The position numbers and the translations under genes were made by a program. This document shows positions 12,370-24,276 of a DNA stretch of 64,000 nt, piece by piece. The notes under the pieces are model-generated. The model was given only the letters and a program-made list of their open reading frames with translations, searched no databases and was not told the DNA's origin. Position 1 is the first letter of the stretch. The number at the start of each line of letters is the position of its first letter. Source of the stretch: Epiperipatus broadwayi (Eukaryota; Onychophora; Udeonychophora; Euonychophora; Peripatidae); assembly GCA_028023455.1 (NCBI GenBank), contig JAQFVV010000252.1:1083349-1147348 (forward strand). Direction: 5' to 3'.

Positions 12370-13040
12370 TTCCATCTCTGTTGGAGAATCTGTGACCCAT
12401 CTCTATGACCCCACTGATGGTCAAAGTCATTGAGTCTATTATCAAGGACAAAATTCAAAACAAAATTCTTCCCCTTATTTCACTACCAATTTGTGAAAAA
12501 AGGGCAGCTCAACTGCAGATGCCATCAATTTATTTAAAATTACTATTGACCACATCAAATCCCCCAGGCAATCTAGACCAGTGGTTGTGCAGCTTGGCAT
12601 CTCCACTGACTTTGATTCTATCCAAATTATAATCTTACTTAGTGAGCATGACATCTCTACTGGAATCATCAATATTATTAATAATCTCCTCTACAATCGT
12701 GAAGTGAGCATCTTGCTGAATGGGAAACTTTCCCCTCCCTTCTTCTCCAAATCCTCCATTCCACAGAGCTCACCTCTTAGTACCTTATTTTTCATCACTT
12801 ACTGCAACCCTCTGCTCCTTCAAATTGAGAGATTTCTTCCTGGCATCCATATCTGAACATTAAATACATCAATTCACCACATCCCCTATATGAACAACAT
12901 GGCCATTTTTCTTCCATTAAAAAAATTAATCCCCAGATGTCTATCAGTGGTTAAGGAGTTCTGTGATCAAACTGGCCTCCAATTTAGTATGGCCAAGTCA
13001 TCCACCTGGCATTTATCTTCTAGTAAGAACCCCCCTGGCT
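12370..13040 (+). pseudogene. LINE ORF2 reverse transcriptase core remnant
   Basis: Recognisable palm-domain motifs occur in order: a D-F-D-S-I segment (about 12608-12622) matching motif A of LINE polymerases, then IPQSSPLSTLFF (about 12757-12792), which corresponds to the GxPQGxPLSPxLF motif B. The active-site YxDD box should follow, and PYMNNMAIFLP is at about 12884-12916, so both catalytic aspartates are asparagines. A downstream LGFPTFES segment matches the usual LG motif. Stops and shifts occur throughout. The domain order and motifs make the family call firm, while catalytic function is lost. Confidence 0.8.
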
Positions 13041-13769
13041 GATATGCAGCAAAGCCTCAGAACTTCTTAGGCTTCCCTACATTTGAATCCACTTCTGCCA
13101 TGAGGAGATTTGTCCAAGATAAGTTACATCAATCTACACAGAAAATCACATTCTCTTTCCGAAAGTTTATATGTTCATGTTTGCCAAGTTCTCCCTTATC
13201 AATATATTAACATTCTCCAGAATATCCTATTTCACATCAGTGGTCAATTTCACCAAAGTCTTCATCAGGAAAATATACAAGATGTGAACTGATCTGATTA
13301 GAGGGGGGAAAAGTGCAACCATCAGCTTCCAAAGCCTGCAGAAACACACAAAGCTCAATGGGTTATCCCTATATTCCATAGATACATTTATATTTTCAAC
13401 ATTCCTACAACTCTTTCTACAGAATGTTCCTGCAGTATCCCAACTCCTCACCCTTTAAGGAGATCACTCCCAAAGACAAGCCTCTCCCTGTTAGCACTGG
13501 TTGTCTGGAAACCTTCACATCCCTTATCTCCAAATTTACTACTATTCCTAACAAGCAATCCCCAATAAAAATCAATTTCTGGGAAGCTTACTACATCCTT
13601 AATCCTTTTGTTTCTGGAGGATCATCTCTCCTCTGGCTCAACAACGACCTGCTAATCAAGAAATTTAAGTGATGGTTGCTTGAGCCCAAATTTCTTTTAT
13701 TTCCAGTTGAAGATAAACCTCAATGCCTTACCTACTAAACACTTTCTTGTACATCACTGAGGATTCTCA

Positions 13770-14120
13770 AACATAGATTCCGCTTGCTTCCTATGTCTCA
13801 GAGAAGAGGAAACTTGTCTTCACCTCCTCTGCCACTGTGTTTCCCTTCAACCCTACAGAGACATTCTAGCCTCCATGCTAAATGACAAAATGCCATTCGT
13901 ATCTACTCTCATTGACAATATACTGTGTGGATCCATCCCAGAGATACATTCATCAACATTCTTATTGTTTTTGCTATGGTACACCCAGTGCTGGATCATC
14001 TTAATCATGTACTGGAGTGTCTGTTTGATTTTTATATTGACAAAATGGAAAACATTTGGAGAGGGACTAGAATTTGGCCCCCTCCTCCATCTATGATGCC
14101 ACAAGGAAGCTAATTGGTTT
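13770..14120 (+). pseudogene. LINE ORF2 C-terminal zinc-knuckle (zf-RVT-like) remnant
   Basis: One frame reads CFLCLREEETCLHLLCHC at about 13780-13833, a C-x2-C ... H-x(2-4)-C arrangement typical of the small zinc-binding region that follows reverse transcriptase in many LINEs. The text after it is hydrophobic and Trp-rich, as in this domain family. The frame stays open to about 14096. Confidence 0.7.
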
Positions 14121-14535
14121 GCCTCCCTAAAGCTGATCCCTTTCATACCTGAGTAGAAATCACCTATCCTGAAGATGATTAGGGGTTGATTTACATGCAT
14201 TCCTTTGGTATTGTCTATGATTTGCCTTACTCCTCAAGTTTATTGCCCAGACCCTGAGTATTATGACATCGACTTCCATTCTGAAGGGTTGGATTACCTA
14301 TATACAAAGCTCTGGATTTGCATGAACAAAAGTTTTGAATTATCTTTGGACATTTTGAGACATGCAAACTTAGTCACCTACCACCAAGACACTAAATCCC
14401 AGGCTCATTCCTTTGCCTCTATGCATCATATTAATCCTTATAGGCTATGCCATGAAAGATATGTCAATATTGAACTTCTACCTCTCTGAATACATTTAAT
14501 GGATCCAATACCATTTAATGGATCCTATGACTAAT

Positions 14536-15003
14536 TTTAATCAAGCAGTAATTAAATTTTAGAATAAAATATTCTATATTTATATATAAAAAATCAAACC
14601 CCATCATCTATAAGTTATTTCACATATTGTTTATGCAATCAAAAATCACTCAAATTATGGTATAAATTCAGAATTGGAAAATATGAAATAATTTTTTATT
14701 TTTTTATGAAGTAAACAATTTGTTTTGTTTTTACTTTAATAATCAATTTTTGTAAAAGTAAATTCATGTTTTTAGATTTGCCTTTGGCTTTTAAATTGAT
14801 TAAAGATAGAAAAAAAATTATAATTTTAATTTTTTTTTTCATATTCAATTCGTTAATTAAATGAGTCATTATCCAGAGAATGAATAAAAAGTAAATAAAT
14901 ACATGTTGCATAGCCAATAAACAATTCAAAATATTTTTCAATCAATAAGCAATCTCTCTTTCAGTAGTAATTATATGTTTGGCTATTTTCTATCATCTAG
15001 AAT
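14536..15003. other. AT-rich interval, no gene supported
   Basis: Very AT-rich; the 81-codon minus-strand frame at 14696-14941 is Lys/Ile/Leu-rich low-complexity translation without family features. Confidence 0.45.
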
Positions 15004-15215
15004 TAACTGTTAAATGTATTTAAAAAAATTCAAACTTTATTTAAACTTTTTAAATACATTCAACTGTTAGTAACAGCACACAGCTTCACATGTGATACAA
15101 TGTTTCAACTTTTATTATTAAAACAGGCAAATAGTGATCATGTGATGTTTAGTGGTTTATCTTTTATTATTCTCTTCTTCGGGTATCACTGATTAGGCCA
15201 CAAATACTTAAACAA
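15004..15215. repeat. Repeat family Q, copy also at window end
   Basis: The block caaactttatttaaac...aaatacattcaact at 15030-15070 recurs at 63860-63895. The following ttattattctcttcttcgggtat block resembles 16788-16815 in the palindrome at 16633-17168, so these stretches belong to one family. Confidence 0.6.
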
Positions 15216-15299
15216 AAGAAGACATTTGAATGACTCAAAACATTTTTTATATACTAACATATCATTACTGATATTTGAATGTACTTTAAAAGTTTAAAA

Positions 15300-15570
15300 A
15301 TAACGTTTGAGTTTTTCTAGTGTCATTTACCAAACAATATTACATGACAAAAATAACAACATATTATTACTACTAAAATACCATCATCACAAACTTTTAT
15401 ATAAACAGCTTGGTATTTAATTTAAAAGCTGTTTCAAAAGAGGACAGTGACATTTAACAATCAATATTATTTGACAAAAATAACCCAACATATAATTACT
15501 ACTAAAATACCATCATCACAATCTTTTAGATAAACTTGATATTTAATTTAAAAGCTGTTGCAAGAGAGGA
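15300..15570 (+). repeat. Tandem duplication of about 135 bp
   Basis: Two adjacent copies share gacaaaaataac, attactactaaaataccatc, atcacaa and aatttaaaagctgtt, and each ends in a gaggaca(g) block. A third, more diverged copy at about 17105-17250 abuts the palindrome, sharing acagtcatcacaaac and the following blocks. Confidence 0.75.
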
Positions 15571-16596
15571 CAGAGATGAAACAACAGTATTATCCGATTG
15601 TTCATTAATCCTCACTTAGTTTTCTTCAGTTACAATTTAAACCAGTTGGAAATCCAGTTCAGTCATTAGTCACCAGTGTTTAAAGGCATCAAAACATAAT
15701 TTCTTCCCCAAAATTAGCAAAGTCCTTCTTAAAATAAGTATTGAGTTTATTAGTGAAACAAAACCAAATCAGAATATTTTTCATTATTATTTTTCAATAA
15801 CAGTCATGACATCAATGACTTAAATTATAAAATAGTTCATTATTTTCCAATTTTAAATAAATCATCATCATTGCCAAGAAATGTAGTCACTGTATGGTTG
15901 CTTATGCAATAAAATGTCCCTCAGTAAAAAGTCTTTCTACTAATCAAAGATCTGTAAAAAAATAAGTAAACCAACCCTGGATGAACATAAAATAATTTTA
16001 TAACGAGAATTAACTAATAATGAAATAAAATTCAGCAAAGCTACTGATATGGAGATACAGATTTGGAAAAGAAATTTTTTAACTGAAGAGATTAATTTAC
16101 AAAAAGAGATAATTATATACATGCAATTTATCCACTCTACTTTGAACACTTTTTAACAAAACACCATTTAATGCACATATATGCATACAAATCTTATGTT
16201 TTGACTGTCCTGCAGTGTTCTTCAGAGCCACTTTTTCTTTAATTTTTTAAGTTTTCAAAGTAGAATAGATAAATTGCATTTATATAAGATATTACACCAA
16301 AATAAGGGAAGTGGTGAATTTGGTAATATTTCTCAAGATAATTATATTAAATATTGCCAAAAGTGTGTATTAAAATTAAACCATGAATGATTTAAAAAAG
16401 CACTAAAAAACGTAAAGCAAAAGTAAGCAGTGGTGAAAATGCAAAAAGTAATAACAGAGTGATTTCATTCATGATTGGTGTAATAATTTTTATTCTAACC
16501 TCATTAATTTAAATATTTTCAAAACATTAATTATTAATAAATTAATTAATTTATAAATTATTTATAATTTTTTTTGAAGATTTCATAAAAGTTGCA
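15571..16596. other. AT-rich interval, no gene supported
   Basis: No recognised protein, RNA or repeat family. Confidence 0.45.
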
Positions 16597-16599
16597 TTT

Positions 16600-16632
16600 T
16601 ATTCACACACACACATGTGTGTGTGTGTTTGT
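16600..16632. repeat. (CA)n/(TG)n self-complementary tract
   Basis: A cacacacac run is followed at once by tgtgtgtgtg, so the tract can fold on itself. It borders the palindrome that follows. Confidence 0.85.
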
Positions 16633-17168
16633 GCGATAATATGTTACACCATTTCTATCATCTATCATTAAATCTCAGTTTTCTAAAAAATTATAAACTT
16701 ATTTGCACTTTTCCAAAAGCAAATAACTGCTAATAATAACAGAGAAATAGACAACACAGATAAGTAGATTGCACAATGTTTTGATTAGTATTATTCTCCA
16801 CTCTTCTTCAGGTATTTCTGGTCTGACTAGTGACAATACTAGAATAGGAGTCAAATTTACCCCTTTAAGTTCTTTAATATTGAATTTTAAGGAAATGCTC
16901 TAACAAACTTAATTCAATACTCAAGAATCTATTTAAGGGTAAGTTCGATTCATATGCTAGTATTGTCACTGATTACTCCAGCAACACCTGAAGAAGAGTG
17001 GGAAATAATACTATTCAAATCATTATCTTATTTACTAACCTGTGTTATTTGTTTGTGCATTATTACTAATATTTGGTTGTATTTGGAAAAGTATAAATAA
17101 AGTTTAAAATTTTTTAGACATTAACATTTAATGATAGATGATGGAAATAGGACAACATATTATCACAT
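16633..17168. repeat. Long palindrome of family Q
   Basis: The left arm (about 16633-16890) and the reverse complement of the right arm (about 16900-17168) align over roughly 260 bp. Shared blocks are gataatatgtt, atcatctatcattaaat, tctaaaaaattataaac, cacttttcc, the ccactcttcttcaggt block and gtgacaatactag. Arms differ at many sites, so the palindrome is old. No open frame covers an arm. Confidence 0.75.
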
Positions 17169-17250
17169 CTAAAATACAGTCATCACAAACCTTTAGGAAA
17201 ATTATATATATTATGAGATATTAAATAATTTAAAAGTTTATTTTAAGTAA

Positions 17251-18137
17251 ATATCTCAAAAAGTTTGTCTGTAATTAACAAATGATCTAAAATACTATGT
17301 GCATACACTTTTGAAAATGTTCAATGGAAGCTAAGAAAAATATTCAACATAGAGATATATGTATATACGCACACTATGGAGAAAGGAGAGGGAAATAACA
17401 CACATTTGTAGACATATCTACACTGTAAGGTTAATGGATATAAAATATTGTTTATATATTGTTTGAGTTCATTTGGTCATTGTTACTTCATTAAACTATC
17501 ATTTTACAACTAGAAAGTATATATACATTTTGTTCCATTTTCACCTTGATTTATTTGTACATATGATTACAGATTATTTAATTTATAGAAAAAAATTTCC
17601 AAGTGTTTCCAAAACGTGTTTATCCATGGATAGCTTACTATGTTAAAGCAATAATTTAAGGAATTATGGACACATAAAGCAATTCTTCAAATCCTAAAGA
17701 ATGTGGTACCAAATAGAATAGAATTATTTTTACATTCAAAACAAAGATGATTTGTGCTGGACAGTATTATTTTTATTATTAGTTCAGATGAAAGGATGGC
17801 AATAAATTTTTCTAGGGAAATATAACTCTTTCATCAATATTACTTCATTGAGACTACATTTTGAGTAATCAAACTATATAGAGAGATGGTTGGTGGATTT
17901 GGAAATAGTCTAGTTATTGAGTAGTATTGTACTGAATATATAAAATTCAGTTAACATTTTAGCATTTAGCATTTAATTCCATAATTAGTCATCCATTTCA
18001 TTATTTGATATTTCTGTAATTGGCTTGTTTTCCATGCCATCTATAAAGAGTGCTAAAATTGCCTGTTTGTTGAATGAATTACTTCATATATTTTGGTGCA
18101 ATCATTGATTCATATGATATATGTTAATGCATATTTA
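17251..18137. other. AT-rich interval, no gene supported
   Basis: No recognised protein, RNA or repeat family. Confidence 0.45.
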
Positions 18138-18335
18138 CTAAGACAATAAAGCCCATTACTCAAGGCTTTAATAGGTTATAAGTGTAGATGAATGTAATCA
18201 ACTCTTAAGCTATCAACAATCTAACCTATAATCAAGCCAACCTTTAATAAAAGGTAGTTCTGTCTTTATTAAAAAAGGTTGCTTTGACTATATGTTAGAT
18301 TGTTGGTAGCTTAAGCATTTATTAATGCATACGAA
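18138..18335 (+). repeat. Short foldback element, copy 1
   Basis: Inner inverted repeats of about 40-45 bp (18200-18245 against 18280-18325; cttaagctatcaacaatcta is the shared core) surround a second small hairpin (tttaataaaa / tttattaaa). The whole unit, including its flank taagacaataaag, recurs inverted at 24720-24895. Confidence 0.75.
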
Positions 18336-18818
18336 CCAATTTCAGAGTAAATAAGTTTGAATGCATTACTAAGATAATTCATAAACTACATTCCTAAAGA
18401 ATTATATTTAAAGGAATTTGAAAATAACACTCACCTTTTTTGGTATATCATTTGTTACAAGAACACAAAGATTTGACTCAGTTAAAATTGTATTAAAAAT
18501 AATATAATTTTAATTAAAAAATATAAGAGATAGTCATATTTTTTATTCCAGAAAGAAAAATGTCACAAGGATCATCACTAAATTCACCGATTTTTGGAGT
18601 ATATATAGATCAGATGATAAAAGATATTGAAAGGTAAGCACCAGATCTATGTATTACTCAATTAGATGTGAAGTTTGTAGTAAGTAATAATAATTTCTCA
18701 GAATTTCTTAAATTGAAATTATTATGAATATCCTGAATAGTTTCCAGAGGGAAATGGGATCCTGTATACAATCATAAAAATATGCAGCATAGCAACTGGT
18801 TACAAAGGGAAAGATACT

Positions 18819-19408
18819 AAAACAGGCAAAACTCTCTATACAGTAGTACTACTTAGTGCAAACCAGAGTAATCAATGGATGCAAGAAGATTTGTTCATAA
18901 AATCCCTATCTAGTGCCTACTCATCCAATATCTACAGACTACTTTTTAGTTTCTGGCTTCCATCAGTGAGGAGCTTTGGATCTGAGAACACTGAACATAG
19001 ATCTTAGGATCTAATGCAAACCTCCAACAGCCACTTTTTATCTCTACTTAACTACAAATCTATGTGTCTAAAATTGAAAACAATATTTCCAATCCGAGAT
19101 CAAACCTATATGCCTATATATGCTTATGACCTTGGATTGAAAATATTATGTTTTCAAGTTTAGACTCATAACTTTGTTGTTGGGATAAAAGGTGGTTGTT
19201 GGATGGTTGCATTTTATCCTATGATCTATGAGCAGTGCTCTCATATCAAAGGCTCCTCACTGATAAAAGCCACAAGCTAGAAACTAGTCCAGGGATATTG
19301 GATGAGTAGGTACTAGATAGGGATTTTATGTACATACTTTTTTGCATTCACTGATTACTCTGGATTGCACTGAGTGGGACTACTGTGTGGAGAGTTTTGC
19401 CTGCTTTA
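18819..19408. mobile_element. Palindrome of hammerhead family 2
   Basis: Two arms of about 290 bp meet near 19113. The outer ends are aaaacaggcaaaactctc and its inverse, close to the 67-bp arms of 6254-6731. Each arm includes a decayed hammerhead, on the minus strand at about 18940-18978 and on the plus strand at about 19254-19296. In the right arm the box reads CTGATAA, so G8 is lost, although GAAAC and GTC are kept. In the left arm stem II is partly deleted. The head-to-head arrangement suggests two inverted terminal units with nothing between them. Confidence 0.75.
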
Positions 19409-19639
19409 AAAACTTGAGCAAGCATAAGAAATGGTGATCATGTAATGGAAAAATACTATCTGAATACCATGCAAATTCATCAGTCATTTTAGAATCCTAT
19501 TTTATACATCAAAATCAGACCTGAATATATACATAAACAAATTAATAGATGATAAAATTAATATAAATAAAAATTAAATATTTTTCATCAGTAAAGTTTT
19601 ATGAAATCATTTGGATAAAATATGTTAATTGCTGCTATG

Positions 19640-20570
19640 GAAGCCTTCAGTTATCAGGCACCTGCATTAGATTTTTTAATATAAAAATTAGATAGAAAAA
19701 ACTACATTTGGAGAAAATCTTTACATTTGTGACCACTTTAAATATTACAATGACTAATTGGTCAGGGAGGCTTCAATATTATGGAACCAAAATTGTATTT
19801 ATAATATATAAAATTATATATTAATATAAGACAAATGTTCTAGTCCACCATCACTAGATATTAATTTAATTAATAGCATTGAAAAAGATAAAAGATCATA
19901 TTAAATTTTATATGTAGCATATAAGGACTTGCAGGATGACTTAAACTTAAGTAGTCTGGTTAATAATAAATGTAAGAATTGAAAAAGATTTATAAGAAAT
20001 AATCAATACTTTTGGACAGAAATGTCAATGATCAAAGTTTTAAAGAATCTTTATTAAATACATTCTCAACAATCATACATCGTATTAAATGACTTCCTTC
20101 CAACAAAGGTGTATCTAAATGATAAGTTAAATATGAATTTAAAACCCATATGCATTTTTTGCAAGAAAAAAGAAGAAACTGTTTTTCACTTATTTTAAGA
20201 ATTTGAAGCATTTACACTTCTAAAACCAAAAGTGTTTCACATTCATATATAAATTTAAAAAGAATAATAAGAAATAATACTAAAGATTTCAATTATCTAA
20301 CTCAATGGTTTTTCTGTATGTTCTAAAAACAATATGGACAAAGAGATATGTGATTTTTAACATTATAAAATGAGAAAATTTTGGTCAAATACAAGTTCCT
20401 CTTCATGTGAGTTGTGGAAATAGCAAATCGAAAAGTTAAAATAGTTACTATTTAGTCAAAGAATTTATAAAAATAAATAAATAAATAGGAAGATCTATAA
20501 TTGAAAATTTATTAGCAAGTATGTATAAAATTATTGTTTTATGTTAATAAAGAGTTTACCTAAAATTAAA
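19640..20570 (+). pseudogene. LINE 3' fragment with zinc knuckle
   Basis: Broken frames contain features of LINE ORF2 C-termini: a GGFN block near 19767 and, at about 20080-20215, LPTKVYLNDKL followed by ICIFCKKKEETVFHLF, giving a C-x2-C ... H knuckle like the one at 13780 but from a different element. The expected final Cys is Phe, and a stop precedes it. The unit ends near 20570 in A-rich sequence after an aataaag motif. Family assignment beyond non-LTR retrotransposon is not possible. Confidence 0.6.
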
Positions 20571-20989
20571 AAAATATAAGATATATTTTATTTTTGTAAT
20601 TACTAAGATTGTTTAAATCATGGAAAATTTGTAAGAGAAAGAAATTTTTCACAATATTTTTTTTTAATATTTTTGTAATATTTATTAGTTTTAAAAATGT
20701 TTTACAAAATAACTATGCTAAAATATAATTTTATTATACTAAAAACTCTATTTAAACTGATGATTACCTATACAAATTAATTATCCATTTTAAGCCTTGG
20801 CATAGTTGAATTTAATTCTATAATAAAGATTAGTACATTCCTTTTATCCCAAATGCAAAAAGATTTACAAAAATTAATCAAAAATATCTTCTCTCCTAAA
20901 ATCTAATTAGATCACTATTTTAAATAACTTTCATTTAATCACTAAAAATATTGGAAATATTAGGAATTATAAAGATATACAAATAGGAA

Positions 20990-21215
20990 ATAACTTAAAT
21001 TAACTGGATTTCAAAAGATTGTAAAAGACTCAGAAAGAAATCACATGAGAAATGGATGGATAAAATAAGGATGTGATATGTAGTGATATAAAAACAGGGA
21101 TTACAGATTGGAGAAGATGGATTGAACTTGGATAAACATTTATCTTGCAGTAGATCGATAATGGTTGAAAATGATTGATTGATTGACTGAAGTATTTTTT
21201 TAATATAGGCACACA
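20990..21215 (+). pseudogene. RTE-type LINE C-terminal fragment
   Basis: Reads across frames as LNWISKDCKRLRKKSHEKWMD and then IGEDGLNLDKHLSCSR, like the C-terminal end of RTE-clade polyproteins (W-x-D-x-I and the W...A/S-x-R ending). The fragment at 61815-62030 carries the corresponding region. It ends at a gattgattgattgac tract (about 21175-21190); short tandem repeats are usual 3' ends of RTE elements. Only about 75 codons of the protein remain. Confidence 0.6.
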
Positions 21216-21461
21216 AAATGTGCAAACTTTGCTTAAACCCTCTCAAGACGTGAAACATAAAATGATGGTTATAACTAATAGTTGCTTTTAATGAAAGTTA
21301 TCTTGCAGAAGAAGGTTTATTCAGACAGATACAGTGTTTCAAGGCTTTTTGGAAGAGTAGTTCACAAAGTAAAAACATGATACTGAATTAACTATAAAGT
21401 ATAATTTGCTATTTTGTAATTTTTTGAATTTTTAAATGTATTAACTAAAGGCCAAAATAAT

Positions 21462-21521
21462 ACTAGTTGGTGTAGTGATAAAATGGCATATTCTGGAGTT
21501 CAAGATTGAGGCCCAACTAGT
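21462..21521 (+). repeat. tRNA-like relic, possible SINE head
   Basis: ACTAGTTGG (21462-21470) pairs perfectly with CCAACTAGT (21513-21521). Between them are a TTGGTGTAGTGATAA segment resembling a tRNA A box and GAGTTCAAGATTGAGG resembling a B box. The spacing is too short for an anticodon arm, so it is not a functional tRNA gene. It may be a truncated tRNA-derived SINE. Confidence 0.35.
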
Positions 21522-22706
21522 GCGAAATTTCTTATGATTTCCAAAACAATAATTCTTTTATTTTATTATTTTTTATGGCCTAACCAAAATACTTCTTATA
21601 TTAAGACTCAAATTGATTTTTTGTTGAATAGAGATATTGCACTCATACCAATAAGAAGAAACAAAAAAAAATTTCTTGGAGTCTTTAATGCAAGTATTAA
21701 AAAATAATTAGATCATTTCAAAAAATGGTATTGGCTCAGAGTCAGGATATAAAAATAATCAATATTATTTAAGCAGTTATAGGTTCAGATTGTTTGTCAT
21801 ATCATAGATCACATTGCTAGAAATTATATTGGTAATTTAAAAGTTATTTTCAAATACATAGGTAAAAAATTTGATATTCATCTATGAGAAGTGATTACTA
21901 TTCATGTGAACTTTCAGTTGCTTTTAAATACAAAAATTTCTAATTTGAATTTTTAAGCTTGTCACAATTCTGAGTCATGGAATTGTCATAAGGAGTGTGT
22001 TGCAATTCTGATTGGTTCTCTGAATTGAGAGTGATCAATTCTCATCTTCATCACATTAAGCTTTTCTTGGTTCATACTTAGTAGTTTGATGAATATTTAC
22101 TTTTTTCAGATTTTTTTTTTCATTAAGTTCTTGGCTACTTGATATTCAAATGAAGCCTACCTGAGAATGGTTTGTTAATGTGTAGTTTTAAGCCTATAAT
22201 GTTCATTTTCTAGTTTTATAACTGCATTCTTTTTTTGCCTTATCAGTCATGATTTTTGCATTGCATATAAAAATATAATAAAGCTGCAATATGTTCTGTA
22301 CCAGTATACACTACTTCAATTACATACTATCTAAAAAAAAGTAAACAAACAAAAAAGTTAATAATCAAAAATACAAACATTAAAATTCATAAATATAATA
22401 AATTTTATAATATGGGGGCAGCTATTTTTCCATCGAAGCAAGCTTTATATGCAATGTTTATTAATAACAATTATTTGACTTACGTTGAAATAACATATAT
22501 TTTAGAATTCACTTTTTGTAATTCTTTCAAATTTTTATGTTATACAAATGTAAATCTAAAAGTTTTAGAAAATTGAAAACACTTTGTAAAATCTCTTTTC
22601 AAGTGTTAAAAAAAATCTCCAATGTCCTTGATATAAAGCTTAAAAAGTTTAAATAAAAATTTTAAATGAAAAATAGTGAAGGGTGACTGTATAGACTCTG
22701 ACATTA
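21522..22706. other. AT-rich interval, no gene supported
   Basis: No recognised protein, RNA or repeat family. Confidence 0.45.
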
Positions 22707-22714
22707 ATATAAAC
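22707..22714. repeat. hAT target-site duplication, left
   Basis: ATATAAAC, identical to 24269-24276. Confidence 0.92.
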
Positions 22715-24268
22715 CAGTGGTCTTCAACCTTTTCACCCTGTGGACTGGCAAAAATAAGAATAAGATTTTATGGACTGGCAGAAGTTTACAGATAAATTTT
22801 CTTAAAGATGTAACCTGCTTAGCCTTAGATAAGCATAATTATTATACCTGACCAAAACAGCACACTAGTTATTGTGTATTGTAATGGTGTTTCCTACCTT
22901 CACATGCTGAACACTCTTTTTTGAGTTGTGCAGTCATACTGCTACAGAAAACATACAATAACAATCATTCTCATTAAGGTTCTTGCATTTTACATTTATT
23001 ATTTCTTGCTAAAACATGCAAGAATAAAATGTTATTCACCTGAATGTTGAAAAAGTCAAAAGTTTTGATCTTATTTTAATTTTTTTTGGGGGGAGTGGGT
23101 TGATAAATACTTTGTCCTCACTGAGACAAAAAATAGACATCAAAGTTACTTTTTAATTGTTTTTAGTTTTAAAAAAAGGTAACAGAAATTGGTTTTAAAA
23201 ATAAAACTTTTAGTATTTTAGTGGTATACAAATAAAGACAAAAAAAAATATCGCCTTATAGGCCAAAAAAAAAGTGGGCATATTTTTAAACAAAAAAAAA
23301 GAAAACAAAACTTGAAAAAGTCAAAAGTTTTGATCTTATTTTAGGTGATAAAAATTGATTTCAAAAATAAAAGTTAAAGCCAAAAAAAGATCTTATTTTA
23401 ATTATTTTTTTTTTTTGGGGGGGGGGGAGTGGGTTGAGAAATACTTTGTCTTCACTGAGACAAAAGATAGAGAGAACAGTTATTTTTGGTTTGTTTTTAT
23501 TTTTTAAAAAAGGTAATAAAAATTGGTTTTAAAAATAAAAGTTTTAGTATATCAGTGGTATACAAATAAAGGCAAAAAAGATATTGCCTTATGGGCTAAA
23601 AAAAAAAAAAGTGGCCGTATTTTTAAACAAAAAAAAAAAACTGAAACTTGAAAAAGTCAGAAGTTTTGATCTTACTTTATTTTGGGGTGGTGGGGATGTA
23701 TTGAGAAATACTTTGTAAAAGTTAGAGACAGAATTTATTTTTGGGTTTTTATTTTTTAAAAAAGGTAATAAAAATTGATTTCAAAAATGAAAGTTAAAGC
23801 TAAAAAAAAAAAAAAAAAATCACCGTATAGCCAAAAGAAAAATGCTAAAAATTAAATGTTAAAAGAGAGAGTAGAAAAAATTTAAGAGATCAAAAAAAGT
23901 CATGTTACATTTTATTGTTTTAACAATGCTGACAAGTAGCTGTGATTGGCTATCAAAAGACAACCGGAGTTTGTATAATAAAAAACTTTTTTCTACCCCA
24001 TAAATATCGGTGATAAATAGAAAAACAAATTAATTTATGTATGATTGATTAGATTTTGTTTTTGTTCTGTTTCTTTTTTTTTTATCGGGTAAAAATGCGA
24101 TGAAAAAATAAATAAAAATTGTTTATATTAATTAAAAGTTTAAAATATTATTTTGTTATTGCAAACTTTCTTGCCAATCTAGCCCAGGCTGCAGAAGTTT
24201 TAGCATGGACTGGCAGAAAACTTCTATGGCCTGGCACTGGTCCATGGACTGGTGGTTGAAGACCACTG
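22715..24268. mobile_element. Non-autonomous hAT element
   Basis: The ends are CAGTGGTCTTCAACC and its exact inverse, the classic CAGTGGTTCTCAACC-type terminus of hAT (Charlie-like) transposons. They are flanked by a perfect 8-bp direct repeat, ATATAAAC, at 22707-22714 and 24269-24276, the duplication length that defines hAT insertion. The 1,554-bp element encodes no transposase. Both subterminal regions repeat a tggactggcagaa-type motif in inverted orientation. The middle is filled by internal repeats (separate entry). It would depend on a transposase supplied elsewhere. Confidence 0.92.
23048..23855 (+). repeat. Three internal tandem units of the hAT element
   Basis: Units begin near 23048, 23312 and 23646 with gaaaaagtca(a/g)aagttttgatc. 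They then carry a G-rich run (gggg(g)agtgggttga), an aatactttgt block, a ttttaaaaaaggtaa block and an A-run. The units are 250-330 bp and differ mainly in homopolymer length and in a partial sub-duplication of the second unit (23312/23389). Confidence 0.8.
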
Positions 24269-24276
24269 ATATAAAC
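24269..24276. repeat. hAT target-site duplication, right
   Basis: ATATAAAC, identical to 22707-22714. Confidence 0.92.

Larger units (their letters stand above)
10150..14535 (+). mobile_element. Degenerate full-length-like LINE
   Basis: A non-LTR retrotransposon about 4.4 kb long, of the L1/Tx1-like plan: ORF1, then ORF2 with apurinic endonuclease, reverse transcriptase and C-terminal zinc knuckle in that order. Every domain is recognisable across frames, but many stops and shifts break all reading frames. The sequence is markedly richer in C and less A/T-rich than its surroundings. The tail near 14500 has a short duplicated catttaatggatcc motif. I could not define a target duplication, so both ends are approximate. 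Confidence 0.85.

Noticed and set aside
16940-17030. Possible type III hammerhead in palindrome Q (GTATTGTC ... CTGAAGA ... GAAATAATAC)
   Set aside because: Stem III pairs well over seven bases, but no stem I or stem II can be formed, and the arms are AT-rich enough for chance pairing.
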